Of a stretch of 64,000 nt of DNA, positions 24,483 through 32,402 are shown in pieces (the stretch's first letter is position 1; every line of letters starts with the position of its first letter). Where the stretch lies: NCBI RefSeq assembly GCF_900142035.1, contig NZ_FQZI01000001.1:908193-972192 (forward strand), given 5' to 3'. The notes under the pieces were generated by a model. That model saw only the letters and a list, made by a program, of their open reading frames with translations. It searched no databases and was not told where the DNA came from. Source of the stretch: Flavobacterium terrae. Its GTDB lineage: Bacteria; Bacteroidota; Bacteroidia; Flavobacteriales; Flavobacteriaceae. The position numbers and the translations under genes were made by a program.

Positions 24483-25451
24483 ATGACAGGAATAGTATAT
24501 AAATCTACCGGAAGTTGGTACACGATAAAAACTGAAGAAAACCAATTTTTAGAATGCCGTATAAAGGGTAAATTCCGTATTCAAGGAATTAAAAGCACTA
24601 ATCCTATTGCGGTGGGAGATATTGTAGATTATGATTTAGATAATTCTGCAGATGAAACTATTGGTGTAATTACAAAAATTCACGATAGAAAAAATTATAT
24701 CGTTCGTAAGTCTGTGAATCTTTCCAAGCAAACTCATATCATTGCATCAAATATAGATGTAGTTTTTTTATTGGTAACTATTAATAATCCTGTTACCACA
24801 ACAAGTTTTATTGATCGATTTTTAGTAACTGCCGAAGCTTACGGAATTGAAGCAGTTTTAGTTTTTAATAAAATAGATACTTATGATGAAGCTACTTTAG
24901 ATGAGCAGCTTTATTTACAATATATTTATTCAAATATTGGATACCAATGTTTGAGAGTTTCGGCTAAAGAAGAAAAAGGATTAGATGACTTAAAACATTT
25001 AATGAAAGATAGAGTTTCAATGTTTTCCGGTCATTCTGGTGTAGGGAAATCAACCTTGGTCAATGCGTTAGAACCTGCATTAAACCTGAAGACAAAAGAA
25101 ATATCAGACTCACATTCTCAAGGACAACATACCACAACTTTTGCAGAAATGTTCGATTTATCGTTTGGAGCTAAAATCATAGATACACCAGGAATTAGAG
25201 GATTCGGAATTGTAGATATGGAAAAACAAGAAATAGGAGATTATTTTCCAGAGTTTTTTGCCTTAAAAGATCAATGTAAGTTTAATAACTGTTTGCACAA
25301 AGAAGAACCTCATTGTGCTGTTAAAGATGCATTAGATAATGACGAAATAGCTTGGTCTCGATACAATTCATATTTGCAAATATTAGAAGGAGATGATGAA
25401 ACCTATCGAAATGATATTTATGGAAGTGAAAGAGATCCTAATAAATTTTAG
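24483..25451 (+). CDS. rsgA: Ribosome small-subunit-dependent GTPase A
   Basis: A circularly permuted GTPase that assists late 30S ribosome maturation. Residues 1-70 form an OB fold (YKSTGSWYTIK). The G motifs appear in permuted order: NKID (G4), the Walker A GHSGVGKSTL, and DTPGIRGFG. A C-terminal zinc finger contains CKFNNCLHKEEPHC. I start at the ATG at 24483 (MTGIVYKSTG); an upstream TTG (24468) overlaps the promoter box. The stop is three bases before dtd. Confidence 0.96.
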   Translation: MTGIVYKSTGSWYTIKTEENQFLECRIKGKFRIQGIKSTNPIAVGDIVDYDLDNSADETIGVITKIHDRKNYIVRKSVNLSKQTHIIASNIDVVFLLVTINNPVTTTSFIDRFLVTAEAYGIEAVLVFNKIDTYDEATLDEQLYLQYIYSNIGYQCLRVSAKEEKGLDDLKHLMKDRVSMFSGHSGVGKSTLVNALEPALNLKTKEISDSHSQGQHTTTFAEMFDLSFGAKIIDTPGIRGFGIVDMEKQEIGDYFPEFFALKDQCKFNNCLHKEEPHCAVKDALDNDEIAWSRYNSYLQILEGDDETYRNDIYGSERDPNKF

Positions 25452-25454
25452 ACC

Positions 25455-25907
25455 ATGCGAGCAGTAATACAAAGAGTTTCTGAGGCATCTGTAACAATCG
25501 AAGGTGAAAAGGTTGCAACTATTCAAAAAGGATTGTTGGTTCTAGTTGGTATAGAAGATGCTTCAAACCAAGAAGATATAAATTGGTTGACCTCAAAAAT
25601 TGCAAATCTTAGAATTTTTGGTGACGAAAACGGAGTGATGAATCTTTCAATAAAAGATATTGATGGGGACATGATTGTAGTTAGTCAATTCACATTACAC
25701 GCCGCAACAAAAAAAGGAAATAGACCAAGCTATATTAAAGCATCAAAACCAGATGTTGCGATTCCGCTCTATGAATCTTTTGTACAACAAATGGAAATAG
25801 AATTAGGAAAAAAAGTACAAACTGGGCAATTTGGAGCTGATATGAAAGTGGCTTTAGTGAACGATGGACCAGTGACTATAATTATAGATACTAAAAATAA
25901 AGATTGA
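25455..25907 (+). CDS. dtd: D-aminoacyl-tRNA deacylase
   Basis: Hydrolyses D-amino acids from mischarged tRNA. The 150-residue protein is full length, with the signature MRAVIQRVSEASV, the SQFTLHAATKKGNRPSY motif and the Gly-cisPro-like motif NDGPVTIIID near the C-terminus. It follows rsgA by three bases and precedes the first DUF3857 gene by six, so it is probably in one transcript with them. Confidence 0.96.
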   Translation: MRAVIQRVSEASVTIEGEKVATIQKGLLVLVGIEDASNQEDINWLTSKIANLRIFGDENGVMNLSIKDIDGDMIVVSQFTLHAATKKGNRPSYIKASKPDVAIPLYESFVQQMEIELGKKVQTGQFGADMKVALVNDGPVTIIIDTKNKD

Positions 25908-25913
25908 AATTAA

Positions 25914-27809
25914 ATGAGAGTAAGATTATTATTTATTCTGTTTTTTTTGTTTATTAACATTAAAACAAGTGCCCAAAAAAACAATTATTCGGTAGATTTG
26001 ATACCTGAAAATTTAAAAACAAATGCGAATTCTGTAATAAGGGATCAAAAAGATTTAATAGAGATAATCTCTATTTCAAAAGTAAACATTAAGAATTTTA
26101 AGGCAATAACAGTTTTTAATAAAAATGGGTTGTCAAATATAGATGCGTTTGAGTACTTTGATAAATCTAGAGTCGTAAAATCCATTGAAGCTACTGTCTA
26201 TAGCCAAGCAGGTGTTGAAATTAAGAAGATAAAAAGAAAAGATTTCGTAGATGTAAGTGTCGCAGGGGATGCTGGCGACATTACTGATTCAAGGGTTTTA
26301 CATCTTAATTATACTCCAACTGAATATCCTTTTACTTTAGTCTATGAAAGCGAAGTGGAAACTTCGAATACTGCTTTTTTACCAAAATGGTATCCAATTA
26401 ACGATTTTGAAGAAAGTGTTCAAAAATCAGAATTTCAAATTTCTTTTCCATCAGATTTAGGGTTTAAATTCAAAGAGATTAATTTTGAAAAGGATACGCC
26501 TATTCAAAAGAAAGAGTCAGTAAATAAACTTATTTTTTCAATAGAAAATGTTGAATCAAAAAAGCTTGAAGAGCTCTCTTCGTATGAATTTCCTTATGTG
26601 ATTTTTGGACTAGATAGATTTTATTTGGAGGGAGTTGAAGGAAATGCAAAAACATGGAAAGATTTTGGAATTTGGATGAATGAAAAGCTTTTGTTAGGAA
26701 ATGATGAAGTTTCGGAGGAAACTAAGAAAAAAATTCTAGAATTGACCAGCAATACCTCTGATATTATAGAAAAGTCAAAAATTGTATACAAGTATGTTCA
26801 AGATAAAAATCGATATGTGAGTATTCAATTAGGTATCGGAGGTTGGAAACCTATGTTGGCTAAAAATGTTGATCGATTAGGGTATGGAGATTGTAAAGCA
26901 TTAACTAACTATACAAAAGCATTGCTAAAAATAGCTGGAATTGATTCTTATTATACTATTATTTATGGTGATAGAGATAAAAAGGATTTAATCGAAGATT
27001 TTGTTTCTATGCAAGGGAATCATGTTATATTGGCAGTTCCAATTGATAAGAAGTATGTTTTTTTAGAATGTACTAGTCAAACCGAAGCTTTTGGGTTTCA
27101 GGGGAACTTTACAGATGATAGACTAGCTTTAATAGTCAAACCCGATGGAGGAGAGATTACAAGAACAAATCATTATATTGATTTTGATAATTCCCAGATA
27201 ACAAAAGGAAATATCATTGTCAATGACTTGAGAAGCATATCTGGAAATGTACAATTAAAATTTAAAGGTAATCAATATGTTTACGTCTCACATGAAGAGT
27301 TTTTAACTCCTGAAAAATTAGAAGAGACTTTAAAGTATAGATATTCTCATCTTAATGGTTTTACTTTCAATAATTTTAAAGTTGAAAACAACAGAGATAA
27401 AGTTGAATTTACAGAAAATTTTAATTTGTCTGTAAAAGACTATCTTAAAGAAATAAATGGAGAGTGGGTTATGAATGTTAATGTTTTTAATCAAAACTCC
27501 AACATACCCAAAAGATATAGAACCAGAAAAACAGGTTTTAAAATAACACATGGGTTTTATGATGAAGATACAATAGAGATTTTAATACCTAGTAATAAAA
27601 AAATAATCTTTAAACCTGAAAAAATTGAATTAGAAAATAAATTTGGAAAATATTTATTAGAAATTACAATTTTGAATGACAGTAAAATTTTATTTACTAG
27701 AAAACTTTTGTTAAAAAAAGGAAAATACGAATCTACTGATTATGAGCTGTATAGACAGTTTAGGGAACAGATTGCTAAAAGTGATAATTCAAAATTAATC
27801 TTAAAATAA
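25914..27809 (+). CDS. Secreted DUF3857/transglutaminase-like protein, catalytic residues intact
   Basis: A 631-residue exported protein with a signal peptide (1-20, ending IKTSAQKN). A DUF3857 beta-rich domain spans about 50-230 and a transglutaminase-like papain-fold core about 270-400. The core keeps a candidate nucleophile, Cys327 in YGDCKALTNY, and a candidate His370 in GNHVILAV. A C-terminal DUF2569/3858-like beta region ends in a lysine-rich tail. Such proteins are common in Bacteroidota and their substrate is unknown. It is followed 15 bases later by a paralogue lacking these residues. Confidence 0.8.
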   Translation: MRVRLLFILFFLFINIKTSAQKNNYSVDLIPENLKTNANSVIRDQKDLIEIISISKVNIKNFKAITVFNKNGLSNIDAFEYFDKSRVVKSIEATVYSQAGVEIKKIKRKDFVDVSVAGDAGDITDSRVLHLNYTPTEYPFTLVYESEVETSNTAFLPKWYPINDFEESVQKSEFQISFPSDLGFKFKEINFEKDTPIQKKESVNKLIFSIENVESKKLEELSSYEFPYVIFGLDRFYLEGVEGNAKTWKDFGIWMNEKLLLGNDEVSEETKKKILELTSNTSDIIEKSKIVYKYVQDKNRYVSIQLGIGGWKPMLAKNVDRLGYGDCKALTNYTKALLKIAGIDSYYTIIYGDRDKKDLIEDFVSMQGNHVILAVPIDKKYVFLECTSQTEAFGFQGNFTDDRLALIVKPDGGEITRTNHYIDFDNSQITKGNIIVNDLRSISGNVQLKFKGNQYVYVSHEEFLTPEKLEETLKYRYSHLNGFTFNNFKVENNRDKVEFTENFNLSVKDYLKEINGEWVMNVNVFNQNSNIPKRYRTRKTGFKITHGFYDEDTIEILIPSNKKIIFKPEKIELENKFGKYLLEITILNDSKILFTRKLLLKKGKYESTDYELYRQFREQIAKSDNSKLILK

Positions 27810-27824
27810 ATAGATATCTACAAT

Positions 27825-29753
27825 ATGAAAAAAATATTTTTACTTGCTTTATTTTTTGTTGTACAAAGTTATGCTCAGAAATATGAATTAGGAAAAGTTA
27901 CAATAGAAGAATTAAAAGAAAACATACACCCTAAAGATACAACAGCTTCTGCTGCAATATTATTTAAAACTGGAGAGACTAGATTTAATCTTGATCCTGA
28001 TGGGAACTGGACTTATTTGACAGAAATTAAATGTAAGATAAAAATTTATAAGAAAGATGGATTGAAATATGCAAATCAAGAAGCTTCATATTATACCGGT
28101 GGATCAGGAGAACGTTTGTCTTTTAGTGATGCTGTTACTTATAATTTAGTAAATGGTGCTATTGTTAAAACAAAAATGAAATCAGATGCTAAATTTACAG
28201 AAGCTACAAATGAAAAGTGGTCAACTAAAAAAATTGTTCTTGCAGATGTGAAAGTAGGGAGTATTATCGAGTTTTCATACTCTTTAAAATCCCCTTTTAT
28301 TTCAAATCTAAATGAGTTTCAATTTCAAGAAGAGTTGCCTGTAAATTATGTTTCCTACAATTTATATATTCCTTCTTATTTCAGGTATAGGTTTATTATC
28401 TCAGGTTATGAATCAATTAATAGTGAGGAAGCACAAATTGCTAATTCTAAATTCAATGAACTTAAAAAGTCCTATTTTAGAAAAGATTTACCTTCCATAA
28501 AAACTGAGGCTTTTGTAGATAATATTAGAAATTATACTTCAATTTTGAAAAGTGAATTGGCTTCTATTGAATATCCAAGTAGACCAGCGCAAAACTTATC
28601 TTTAGATTGGCAAGGAGTCGTTAAAAATGTATATGAAGATTCTGATTTTGGAGATGAGTTAAAGAAAACCGGATATTTTGAAAAGGATTTAGAAGTTGTT
28701 TTAAAAGATAAAATAACTCGTGATGACAAAATAAGTGCTGTTCTAAAATTTGTAAAGGAACGTGTTAAGTGGAATGAAAAATATGGTTATACATGTCAAC
28801 AAGGTGTAAAAAAAGCATATGAATTAAAAAATGGGAATGTCGCTGAAATTAACTTAATGCTAACTGCTATGTTGAGATTTGCAAATGTTGATGCTAATCC
28901 TGTATTAGTGAGCACAAAATCTAATGGTATTGCATTATTTCCTTCCCGTAGCGCATTTAATTACGTAGTTTCGGCTGTTGAGATTGAAAATGATGTTATT
29001 TTATTAGATGCTACAGATAAATTTTCTATGCCAAATGTTTTGCCACTTCGAACAATGAATTGGACAGGGAGAATAATTAGAAAAAATGGCAGTTTTAATG
29101 AAATTGATTTAAATGTCAAAAATAAATCATTGGAGAATGTTAATATGCTTTGTAATATTAATTCTCAAGGTTCTTTTGAGGGTAAAATTAGAAAACAAAT
29201 AACAAATCATTATGCTCTCAATCAAAGAAGTAATTATAATGAACTAAACCAAGATTCTTATCTCGAAAAGTTAGAAAATAGATATGATGGTATAGAAATA
29301 TCTGATTACGAGAGCCAAAATAAAATTGAAATTGATAAACCTTTTATTGAAATGTTCTCTTTTAGGGATACAAAAGCAGTTGAAAAAATTGGCGATAAGT
29401 TATATTTCTCTCCTCTTGCATTTCTTAAAATTGAAGAAAACCCATTTAAGTTGGAAACAAGAAATTACCCTGTTGATTTTGGATATCCATTTCAAGATAA
29501 ATATAATATAGTTATAAATATACCTGAAGGATATATTGTCGATAGTTTTCCAAAACAAATACATTTAAATGCTTTGGAAGGATATTTAAGTTTTAAGTAT
29601 ATGCTATCAGCAAATGAAAAAAACATCCAATTGCAAGTGACTACTGAAGTTAATTTGCCTTTAATTTCTAAAGATTATTATAGTGACTTAAAAGAGTTTT
29701 TTAGTGAAATGATTAAAAAACAAACAGAAAAAATCGTACTTAAAAAAGTATAA
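27825..29753 (+). CDS. Secreted DUF3857/transglutaminase-like protein, catalytic residues lost
   Basis: A 642-residue paralogue of the preceding protein, with a signal peptide ending QSYAQ and the same domain order. In its transglutaminase core the nucleophile position reads NGNVAEINL where the neighbour has YGDCKALTN (about residue 338). The histidine position reads FNYVVSAV where the neighbour has NHVILAV (about residue 380). The fold seems kept but not the chemistry. The tandem arrangement suggests the two act together; that is inference. Confidence 0.8.
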   Translation: MKKIFLLALFFVVQSYAQKYELGKVTIEELKENIHPKDTTASAAILFKTGETRFNLDPDGNWTYLTEIKCKIKIYKKDGLKYANQEASYYTGGSGERLSFSDAVTYNLVNGAIVKTKMKSDAKFTEATNEKWSTKKIVLADVKVGSIIEFSYSLKSPFISNLNEFQFQEELPVNYVSYNLYIPSYFRYRFIISGYESINSEEAQIANSKFNELKKSYFRKDLPSIKTEAFVDNIRNYTSILKSELASIEYPSRPAQNLSLDWQGVVKNVYEDSDFGDELKKTGYFEKDLEVVLKDKITRDDKISAVLKFVKERVKWNEKYGYTCQQGVKKAYELKNGNVAEINLMLTAMLRFANVDANPVLVSTKSNGIALFPSRSAFNYVVSAVEIENDVILLDATDKFSMPNVLPLRTMNWTGRIIRKNGSFNEIDLNVKNKSLENVNMLCNINSQGSFEGKIRKQITNHYALNQRSNYNELNQDSYLEKLENRYDGIEISDYESQNKIEIDKPFIEMFSFRDTKAVEKIGDKLYFSPLAFLKIEENPFKLETRNYPVDFGYPFQDKYNIVINIPEGYIVDSFPKQIHLNALEGYLSFKYMLSANEKNIQLQVTTEVNLPLISKDYYSDLKEFFSEMIKKQTEKIVLKKV

Positions 29754-29755
29754 TT

Positions 29756-30082
29756 ATGAACATCAAAAACGCACAATTAGACGTAGATAATTGGATTAAA
29801 GAGCACGGCGTTCGTTACTTTAACGAATTAACAAATATGGCGCAACTAACCGAAGAAGTGGGTGAAGTTGCTCGAATTATAGCGCGTCGTTATGGTGAAC
29901 AATCGGAAAAAGAAAGTGATAAAAACAAAGACCTAGGCGAAGAACTGGCCGATGTAGTTTTTGTGGTTTTATGTTTGGCAAATCAAACAGGAGTTGATTT
30001 ACAGGCAGCATTCGATAAAAAAATGGATTTAAAAACAAAACGTGATCACGATCGTCATCATAACAACGATAAATTAAAATAA
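29756..30082 (+). CDS. MazG-like nucleotide pyrophosphohydrolase
   Basis: A 108-residue all-alpha NTP-PPase superfamily protein. The metal-binding EExxE and ExxD signatures are visible as LTEEVGEVARII and GEELADVVFVVLC. It probably hydrolyses a (d)NTP to the monophosphate, as a house-cleaning enzyme. It starts two bases after the DUF3857 gene and ends one base before the SMR exporter gene. Confidence 0.85.
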   Translation: MNIKNAQLDVDNWIKEHGVRYFNELTNMAQLTEEVGEVARIIARRYGEQSEKESDKNKDLGEELADVVFVVLCLANQTGVDLQAAFDKKMDLKTKRDHDRHHNNDKLK

Positions 30083-30083
30083 A

Positions 30084-30410
30084 TTGAGTTGGATTTTACT
30101 AATTATAGCCGGATTTTTTGAAGTAGCATTTGCTACTTGTTTAGGTAAAGCAAAAGAAACTTCTGGGCAAACCATGTGGCTTTGGTATTTAGGTTTTTTA
30201 GTATGCCTAACCATTAGCATGGTACTATTAGTAAAAGTTACCAAAGATATTCCAATTGGAACTGCTTATGCCGTTTGGACAGGAATTGGAGCAGTAGGAA
30301 GTGTTTTAATTGGGATTTTTATCTTTAAAGAACCCGCAACTTTCTGGCGAATATTCTTTCTAATGGCATTAATTGCCTCCATCGTTGGATTAAAATATGT
30401 TTCTGAATAA
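30084..30410 (+). CDS. Small multidrug resistance family exporter, SugE/Gdx-like
   Basis: A 108-residue inner membrane protein with four hydrophobic segments. The essential membrane glutamate is in AGFFEVAFAT and the conserved loop is GTAYAVWTGIGAVG. The sequence resembles the Gdx (SugE) clade, which exports guanidinium, more than the drug-exporting EmrE clade, but substrate prediction is tentative. The start is a TTG (30084); no ATG fits. The stop overlaps the aroA start by one base (TAATG). Confidence 0.85.
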   Translation: MSWILLIIAGFFEVAFATCLGKAKETSGQTMWLWYLGFLVCLTISMVLLVKVTKDIPIGTAYAVWTGIGAVGSVLIGIFIFKEPATFWRIFFLMALIASIVGLKYVSE

Positions 30411-31654
30411 TGAATGTACATTTACAAAAATCGGAAGTCAAAAATCAAGAGTTAAAAGTTACAATAACGGGAAGTAAATCAGAAACAAATAGATTGTTGC
30501 TTTTACAAGCGTTGTATCCTAATTTGACTATAGATAATATTTCTAATTCAGATGATTCAGAAGTGATGCAAAAAGCATTAGCTTTCACCTATCACCCATC
30601 ACCCATCACCCAAACAATAGATGTGCATCACGCAGGAACTGCCATGCGTTTTCTTACTGCTTTTTTTGCTATCCAAGAAGAAAAGGAAATTGTTTTAACA
30701 GGTTCTTCTAGAATGAAAGAAAGACCAATTAAAATTTTAGTTGAAGCATTACAACAACTGGGAGCTGAGATTTCGTATGTCGAAAACGACGGCTATCCTC
30801 CAATTCAAATTAAAGGGAAAAAACTAACGCAAAATAAAGTTTCTCTACCTGCGAATGTAAGTAGCCAATATATTTCGGCTTTGTTGTTGATTGCGCCAAA
30901 ATTAGAATATGGTTTGGAATTGACATTAGAAGGAGAAATCACTTCTGTTCCTTATATCAAAATGACGTTAGCATTGTTAAATGAAATTAGGATAGAAACT
31001 TCTTTTGAAAATAATATAATTACAGTTGGTCATGCTAAATATGTCGGAGCAACACGATTAACGGTTGAAAGCGATTGGAGTTCAGTTTCCTATTGGTATT
31101 CTATCGTGGCTTTGTCTGAAATTGGAACCCAAATTACCTTATCGAGCTACAAGAAAAATAGCTTACAAGGTGATGCTGCTTTAGCTGAAATTTATCAAAA
31201 TTTTGGAGTAAAAACTATTTTCAACGGAAACAATACAATCACAATTTCAAAAGTAAAAGCCCATAACCTTTTACCTTTTACCTATGACCTAAAAGATTGT
31301 CCCGACATTGCCCAAACGATTGCAGTAACTTGTTTTGGTTTAGGAATAGGTTGTGATTTATATGGTTTACATACCTTGAAAATTAAAGAAACCGATCGTT
31401 TGGAAGCGTTAAAAACGGAGTTAACCAAATTAGGCGCTGCAATTTCAGTGACAAACGAATCGTTACATTTAAAACCTTCGACTTCTATTAATGAAAATAT
31501 CGCGATAAAAACATATCAAGATCACAGAATGGCAATGGCGTTTGCACCACTTGCACTTCGTGTTCCAATAATTATTGAAGAAGCTGAAGTAGTTTCGAAA
31601 TCCTATCCTGATTTTTGGAATGACCTAAAATCGGTTGGTTTTCAAATGGAATAA
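30410..31654 (+). CDS. aroA: 3-phosphoshikimate 1-carboxyvinyltransferase (EPSP synthase)
   Basis: Sixth step of the shikimate pathway. The 414-residue protein has GSKSETNRLLLL at the N-terminus, the HHAGTAMRFLTAF motif, SSQYISALLL and the C-terminal LKIKETDRLEALKTEL and YQDHRMAMAFAPLA. It overlaps the SMR gene by one base, so translation is coupled. An in-frame stretch of three perfect 7-base units (ATCACCC, 30591-30611) lies just before the HHAGTAMRF motif; gain or loss of one unit would shift the frame. It converges with the LytTR gene, with one base between the stops. Confidence 0.95.
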   Translation: MNVHLQKSEVKNQELKVTITGSKSETNRLLLLQALYPNLTIDNISNSDDSEVMQKALAFTYHPSPITQTIDVHHAGTAMRFLTAFFAIQEEKEIVLTGSSRMKERPIKILVEALQQLGAEISYVENDGYPPIQIKGKKLTQNKVSLPANVSSQYISALLLIAPKLEYGLELTLEGEITSVPYIKMTLALLNEIRIETSFENNIITVGHAKYVGATRLTVESDWSSVSYWYSIVALSEIGTQITLSSYKKNSLQGDAALAEIYQNFGVKTIFNGNNTITISKVKAHNLLPFTYDLKDCPDIAQTIAVTCFGLGIGCDLYGLHTLKIKETDRLEALKTELTKLGAAISVTNESLHLKPSTSINENIAIKTYQDHRMAMAFAPLALRVPIIIEEAEVVSKSYPDFWNDLKSVGFQME

Positions 31655-31655
31655 A

Positions 31656-32402
31656 TTATCTTTTGATTAACTGAATACTATCTAAAATGGTTTGTACTTT
31701 ATCTGAAGAAATAGGTAATTGCAAACCATTTTTTAATACCAAATTCCCGCCATCTGATTTATTGTAAGCCGAAACAAAGTTCACGTTAACAATATACGAT
31801 TTGTGAATACGAACGAAGTTTGGATTACTGCATAAAATATCTTCGAAGTTTTTCAAATTTCTACTTACCACATGTTTTACATCATTGGCACATTTAATTT
31901 CAGAATAAGCGCCGTCACCTTTTATGAATTGAATATCTTCGGTTTCCAAAAACAGAATGCTATTACCGCTTGGCACCGCAATACGTTGCAACACATCCTG
32001 CTTCATGGTTTCCTTTAAAAGCGAATAATTAGTTTCTGATGATTTTTGTTTTTCCATTCGAGTAATAGCATTTGATAATTCTTCTGGGTTGATTGGTTTT
32101 AACAAATAATCTACCGCAGAAAATTTAAAAGCTTGCAACGCATACTCGTGATAAGCAGTTGTGAAAATGATTTTGAATTTGACTTCATTTTCGTCAAAAA
32201 AGTCTAATAATTCCAAACCGCTATGACCTGGCATTTCAATGTCAAGTAAAACCAAATCAGGTTGGTATTTACGAATCGCTTTTACACCTTCCGGAAGATT
32301 TTCGCATTCAGCAACCACTTCAACATTTTTACAATATTCGTCAACGAGTAGCGATAGGTTTAAGCGAGCTCTTTTTTCATCATCAATAATTATAGCTTTC
32401 AT
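31656..32402 (-). CDS. LytTR-type response regulator
   Basis: A 248-residue two-component regulator. The receiver domain (1-115) has the acidic pocket IIIDDE, the phospho-acceptor Asp54 in LVLLDIEMPG and the conserved Lys in LLKPINPEEL. A LytTR DNA-binding domain (about 145-245) follows, with FIKGDGAYSEIKC and NFVRIHKSYIVN. Its start overlaps the end of the sensor kinase gene by 20 bases, so the pair is co-translated. LytTR proteins bind pairs of 9-bp direct repeats about one helical turn apart; such repeats occur upstream of the kinase gene (35304-35402). Confidence 0.93.
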   Translation of the reverse strand: MKAIIIDDEKRARLNLSLLVDEYCKNVEVVAECENLPEGVKAIRKYQPDLVLLDIEMPGHSGLELLDFFDENEVKFKIIFTTAYHEYALQAFKFSAVDYLLKPINPEELSNAITRMEKQKSSETNYSLLKETMKQDVLQRIAVPSGNSILFLETEDIQFIKGDGAYSEIKCANDVKHVVSRNLKNFEDILCSNPNFVRIHKSYIVNVNFVSAYNKSDGGNLVLKNGLQLPISSDKVQTILDSIQLIKR

